This document shows, in pieces, positions 59,840 to 64,000 of a stretch of DNA of 64,000 bases. Source of the stretch: Sclerotinia nivalis (lineage: Eukaryota; Ascomycota; Leotiomycetes; Helotiales; Sclerotiniaceae); NCBI GenBank assembly GCA_029531795.1, contig JAPEIS010000006.1, positions 868,001-932,000 on the forward strand, in the 5' to 3' direction. Numbering within the stretch: position 1 is the first letter of the stretch; every line of letters starts with the position of its first letter. Below the pieces are notes generated by a model. That model saw nothing but the letters and a program-made list of their open reading frames with translations, made no database searches and was not told where the DNA came from. A program made the translations under genes and the position numbers.

Positions 59840-60570
59840 TAGGGGAGAGATGGAATGGAATCTGAAGAAAAGAGATGCGATGCTTGATATGGAAGACGAA
59901 TATGGAGGATGATTTTGAATTTTTGAAATGCATTTTAATGGTTACAGATTTGATGAGCGTCACGCATAGATACCTCATTGGAGTTTTTAGTTTTTACATT
60001 TTCATGTTGTGGCACGAGAGCATATATATCATTGGTTCTTTCTTTTTAGCATGGCGATGGCGTTTAGAGGAGCATTATTATGTTATGTTATGCTTCATGG
60101 CATGATATGATATGGATATTAGTTTATAGATCTTGTGTTTGAACTTTGAATTTGGGGGAGGAAAGGAGATGATAGATATGTATTTTTGATGTATGGGGAT
60201 GTTTGTTATTGGATGGTGGATGGTGGATGGAAATACATACTAAGTAGATGAATGGATGGATGAATGAATGGATCATTCATGATGGATAATAAATGATAGA
60301 TGAATAGCGAAGGAAAACTCATCACTCTATTTCTTCTATACTACACTACTCTTCTTCATAATCGAATCAATATATCTACCTTCAGATCGGGAAATTATTC
60401 TTTGTGTAATGGGACTTTTTATATTAGTTCTAAGATTGTTTTGTATTATTATAATCTATAATCCTACTTTTAGATCATCGGATGTAACTCCGAACATTCA
60501 ATTTCGGTTTCGATGTTTGTTTAACTCTCGATTCTGATTCTGATTTTAGGTTGATGATTATATCTTCTTT
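59840..60570. other. Intergenic, 3' flank of the exporter and a short minisatellite
   Basis: No gene is recognised. GGATGGTGGAT and GAATGGAT-type repeats lie at 60210-60305. The stretch ends where homology to the NLR-type gene begins. Confidence 0.5.
60210..60305. repeat. Minisatellite-like GGAT/GATGAAT repeats
   Basis: Tandem GGATGGT units pass into GAATGGATGGAT and GATAGATGAAT units over about 95 bases. They are imperfect and of the simple slippage type. Confidence 0.7.
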
Positions 60571-61314
60571 GTTCAATGAAATATCACGATTGTGCGCTGG
60601 CATTTCGCAAGCGGATTCGATACGCCGGAACAGATAATTCTTATTTCAATATCATAGCGTTATTGGTGCGAATGAAGAAGCCGGAGGAGGCGGAGGAAAT
60701 GTATGGCCGCATACCAGGCATGAGGGCCATGGCGGAGGACGAGGTGTTGGATACAGACAGACCACGTCTCGCTAGGTATGTTTAAATTACTCTAGTTTTA
60801 TCGTACGATCTTCATGGAGACTGATCAATCCAGCGCATTATAGGTGATGAATATGATTAGAGAGCAACAGGGACGACTCGGAGACTCGTTGAATTTAGCA
60901 GTCAAGGTGCTCTCGACCTTCGAAGATTTGGGTTCAGTAAAGGGTTCAGACTGTGTGATTCGCTTTGCAGAATTGGAAATCTTCATCTTGAGCTTAAGAA
61001 TCCTTCTGCTGCAATGTGAGTGCCTCTCAAATAAATAGTTTAGAAAAACTAACCTTATTATATAGGGCACATTTGCAAGAATGTATCTCCGTCGCTGGTG
61101 GCCTATCGCTCGGGAAAGGATACAGGCTCTTGGCACACTACAGACCTTTTGTCGCGTGCAGTTAGCTAGCGAAAGGAGAAGAGGAGAAGAGGCTTTGGCT
61201 TTGGCTGCACGCAAGATAGTTCTGAGGAGTAATAACAATACCGAGGATTCTAGTCTGAGGGATACTGATCGGGAAGCCCACGAGATAGTCATTGCTTTTT
61301 TTTTTCTTTGGTAA
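60571..61314 (+). pseudogene. TPR-domain fragment of an NLR-like gene, paralogue of the 13.4-17.6 kb relic
   Basis: This matches only the C-terminal end of the NLR-like gene. SMKYHDCALAFRKRIRY, SYFNIIALLVRMKKPEEAEE and YGRIPG align to SMEYHNKALEFRKRIKY, SYFNLTALLVRMGKPDQAEN and YRQVPG; the intron positions also match (60776-60833 and 61016-61065). Homology begins abruptly at about 60571, and the NTPase part is missing. Decay is clear: TAG at 60841-60843 stands where the paralogue has CAA (Gln) just before IREQQGR; a frameshift occurs near 60930; a TAG and frame change lie near 61163. The end ARKIV...IAFFFLW-stop aligns with the paralogue's ARKIV...VAFVLW-stop. It has no start codon of its own and is not expected to be functional. 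Confidence 0.8.
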
Positions 61315-61697
61315 TCTTATAGAATGCTAATGAGGGCTTTATATCATAGTTGTGAGATTTAATGTAAACATCAAACTTATGTTTTGTTATTCCGATCAAC
61401 TACTGTGCAGTAATAACTACCAAACTTTGTTTGTGAGAACATCCGGCTTAAAGAATAACTAACTGGTGGGAGCCATATATCTTGATACTCTCTAGCTAGT
61501 GGTAGGTACTAGGTGATGGTTAAATTTCCACAAGGGATCCTATTAGCGTAGTGACTGCCGGCCTGTATTCGATGACTCCGCCACGACGTGCCAGTTTACC
61601 CCAGACTTCAAAACAATCAACAGCGGGAAGTACAAACGATTAATATACCTTCAAATTACCAGGGGTACAGTACTACTATCACTGGAACGCTGACGTG
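61315..61697. promoter_or_regulatory. Upstream region of the SAP-domain gene
   Basis: About 380 bases between the TPR fragment and the next start. No strong TATA element is visible. Nothing else is recognised. Confidence 0.4.
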
Positions 61698-63719
61698 ATG
61701 GTTGATTACGCAAAATATCGAGTGGTAGATTTGAAAAAGCTTCTGTTGGCTCGTCAACTTCCAACTAATGGCCTGAAAGCTGCTTTAGTGCAACGTTTGA
61801 CACAGTCGGATGCCATTCATGTTTCCATTGAGGAGGTGGTCAATGGCAGAGTTAAGCCAGAAATACCTTCTACCGCGTAAGTAATGCCAATAATCCCAGA
61901 GTTTTAGAAGACATGAAGACATGTCGTTGTCTTGTCTATTGTTGACGATTGCGGAGAGTTTCGCGCGACAGCAAGAATGCACTTGGGCACAAACCACTCT
62001 CGCTGGATTCTCTTGATTGCGATTAGATACTAACATCTCCTTAGCTCTCCACCTCAATCAGGAAATACAATTGGCAACGCAAAGCGTCAAAATCTGCATG
62101 ATGCTATGGATACACTCAAAAACATACCTGGCTTTACTCCTACGACCGCTGGTCATATGATGCTCAAACAGGAGAACAGCTATACCTCATCGCAGATCCA
62201 AAATCCGCAACCCACGCCGACAGCACATAATGCTTCACAATCCTCTCCATATACTAACCTCGATGCTGTTCAATTCAGTGAGAATGATTCTAGCGATGAT
62301 GACAATATTGACTTGGATGCCAATTATGATTTGCCAATTTCTCAATCTTCCTTCACCAATTCTCAGCCACAATCTCAGCCTGGTGTACATAGTCAATACC
62401 AGATGTCCCCCTCGACTCAAAACTATGGCAGAGCGCCACCGTCTTCAAGCTTCTACCAAGGCTATCCTAAAATGACACAGGATCCTTATGCACCGGCAAC
62501 TCCCACTCAACGCTATCCATTAACAACTCTTCAGAACAACCAGACATTACCACCATCATCCTTCAAGGTCCATAAACCAGGCAATACTAAAGTTCAAATC
62601 AAGTCGGAAAGGAGTACTTCAGATAGTGCTCTCAATTCTTCCTTGACGGATTTCAGCACCTTCCGAGCGACGCCTCAATCATTCACTTCAGCCTCATCAT
62701 TGTCTACAAACATCAAAACTCCGCATGTCGGACGACCTTCAAAGTCTCTAGCCAATGTGTCCTATCTATCGTATTATCAGATGGAGCAGATGTATTATAC
62801 AAGTGGCCAAGACCCCCAGAGTGACAAAGAAAAGCTTGCACGCAGGCAGTGGTTGGCAAAGTTGGGTGTTGATATTAACCCATTCAACTTTGTGTTCATT
62901 GATCCACTGCAGAGAGACAAGGTCGAAGTCCATTGGGCTTTGAAATCTCCGGAAATTCGTCGAGATATTGAGAAGAAAGCAATTCGATTGAAGCAGCCAT
63001 ATTCAAAGCGTGAGGTACCGCTTCGATTAGCTCCTTTCGCCCTACGAACACCTGTTCCAATCAAACTTGTCGGTCCAGTGCCTCTATCATTCGACGAATT
63101 AGAACAAAGATACTTCAATATTCCTCAAAGAAAAAGATTGGCTTATCATGATCTTATACCGGAAAGACTTGGCTGGCTCAAAGAATTGGGCTTGGACGAT
63201 CCCCGATATTTACCTCTGTCGCAGACTGCACTGGAAAGGCAGGTATTAAACAATCTCTATGATGAAAAACCACGCGTAGAGCGGAGAGCAATCGAAGCTA
63301 AAGCAAAGTACATCAATGCCATGCTCGACCCGCCAAACCCATCATGGGTGACTTTGGAGCAAACCTATGAGATCTACCCAGCGAGTGCCTTCACAGCATA
63401 CGCAGCATATCTTGATAAACGCCGCCAATGGCTCCAACAACTTGGCCTCGATATTGTCCCTTTCTGCTACAAAACCTTGGAGCTATCCGAGGGCAATATG
63501 CAGGGTATGGAGGTTGCCTGGAGCGCAATGACTGAGGTTGAACGTAATAAAGTTCTCGAGACAGCGAAGATCATCAAAGAAGACAGTAATCCAGTTGTTG
63601 ATTCATGGCCGGACTTCGAACACACATGGCCTTATGAAGGGCTGTTTTTACAAAAACAGTTGGTTAATATTGTATTCTTATGTCTTATGATAGCCTACAG
63701 AATAATCAAGAATTTGTAA
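61698..63719 (+). CDS. SAP-domain protein with three repeated helical modules (617 aa)
   Basis: Exon 1 (61698-61876) and exon 2 (62045-63719) join in frame across a 168-bp intron. Residues about 5-37 (YRVVDLKKLLLARQLPTNG, then KAALVQRL) are a clear SAP motif, a helix-extended-helix that binds DNA, often AT-rich, or RNA. Residues about 65-275 are Ser/Gln/Pro-rich and disordered, with an acidic patch SENDSSDDDNIDLD. From about 275 to 570 come three related modules of roughly 75-100 residues, each with an LxxxEQxY-like start and an RxxWLxxLGxD core (RRQWLAKLGVD, RLGWLKELGLD, RRQWLQQLGLD). The end is hydrophobic (LVNIVFLCLMIAYR) and odd for a SAP protein; it may be real, or an unrecognised intron may give another C-terminus. 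A nuclear role is inferred from SAP only. Confidence 0.85.
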
Positions 63720-64000
63720 ACTAATTTCCTTTCAATACCTGATTCATTTATTTGCAATACTAATGGGAGATTCAAGAGGGAGAGTCATCAAGTATCTAAG
63801 TAGGATTTGTCGTGGCTAGAGTTGTATCGGTGAGAATAGTTAATTCCAACATTCAGTTATTCAATAGCTCCACGCATTGTACCCTACCCCAAATATCATT
63901 ATTGATATTGTGATGCAGTCATACCAAATAGTAACATAAGGAATTAGAACTGCAAAGTTAAGGTAATTACGTCAATAATTCAGCAATTTACAAGTTTCCC
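63720..64000. other. Intergenic 3' flank to window end
   Basis: AT-rich sequence after the SAP-domain gene. No feature is seen. Confidence 0.5.

Noticed and set aside
1..64000. CRISPR arrays, rRNA genes, secondary-metabolite gene cluster
   Set aside because: No regularly spaced repeats, no rRNA-like sequence, and no polyketide or peptide synthetase around the ABC exporter.

Overview
The window reads as nuclear DNA of a filamentous ascomycete (Pezizomycotina). Introns are short (about 50-80 bp) with GTAAGT/GTATGT donors, CTAAC-type branch points and YAG acceptors. There is a CFEM GPI-protein, a fungal-type full-size ABCB exporter, an INO80 Arp8 and a trimethyllysine-dioxygenase-like gene. The AT-rich, gene-poor spacers and gene style suggest a leotiomycete such as the Sclerotiniaceae; that placement is an inference from style, not from a marker gene.

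Layout. 1-9296 is AT-rich and gene-poor, with only simple repeats. 9297-11948 is a long Ser/Pro-rich protein of unknown role. 13410-17555 is a decayed NLR-like gene (STAND NTPase with C-terminal TPRs) carrying several nonsense codons and a frameshift. 17556-22362 is gene-poor and holds one copy of a dispersed repeat. 22363-23060 is a CFEM GPI-anchored protein. 24-28 kb holds relics, including a clearly degenerate gene for a fungal C-terminal-membrane protein. 28.8-32.6 kb holds a Gfo/Idh/MocA oxidoreductase, a putative 61-aa gene and a decarboxylase-type amidohydrolase. 33.7-41.2 kb is a denser block: a BTB-like protein, cyclin H (Ccl1) and a ten-exon dioxygenase of the carnitine pathway. 42-47 kb has a frame-broken coiled-coil ORF, a 49-bp tandem repeat and a 327-aa membrane-tethered unknown. 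47-50.5 kb is G-depleted spacer. 50.5-52.9 kb is Arp8. 55.7-59.8 kb is the ABC exporter. 60.57-61.31 kb is a TPR fragment paralogous to the NLR. 61.7-63.7 kb is a SAP-domain protein with three repeat modules.

The housekeeping genes (Arp8, cyclin H, the dioxygenase) have intact exon structures. The NLR relic, its distal fragment and the membrane-protein relic carry nonsense codons, several explicable as C-to-T changes (CGA to TGA, CAA/CAG to TAA/TAG), the direction expected from repeat-induced point mutation. I see no operon-like system, CRISPR array, rRNA or convincing tRNA. The most notable content is the pair of decayed NLR-type copies about 43 kb apart, the inverted dispersed repeat at about 18.6 and 31.2 kb, the SAP protein's triplicated module, and unusual architectures in the dioxygenase and BTB-like proteins.
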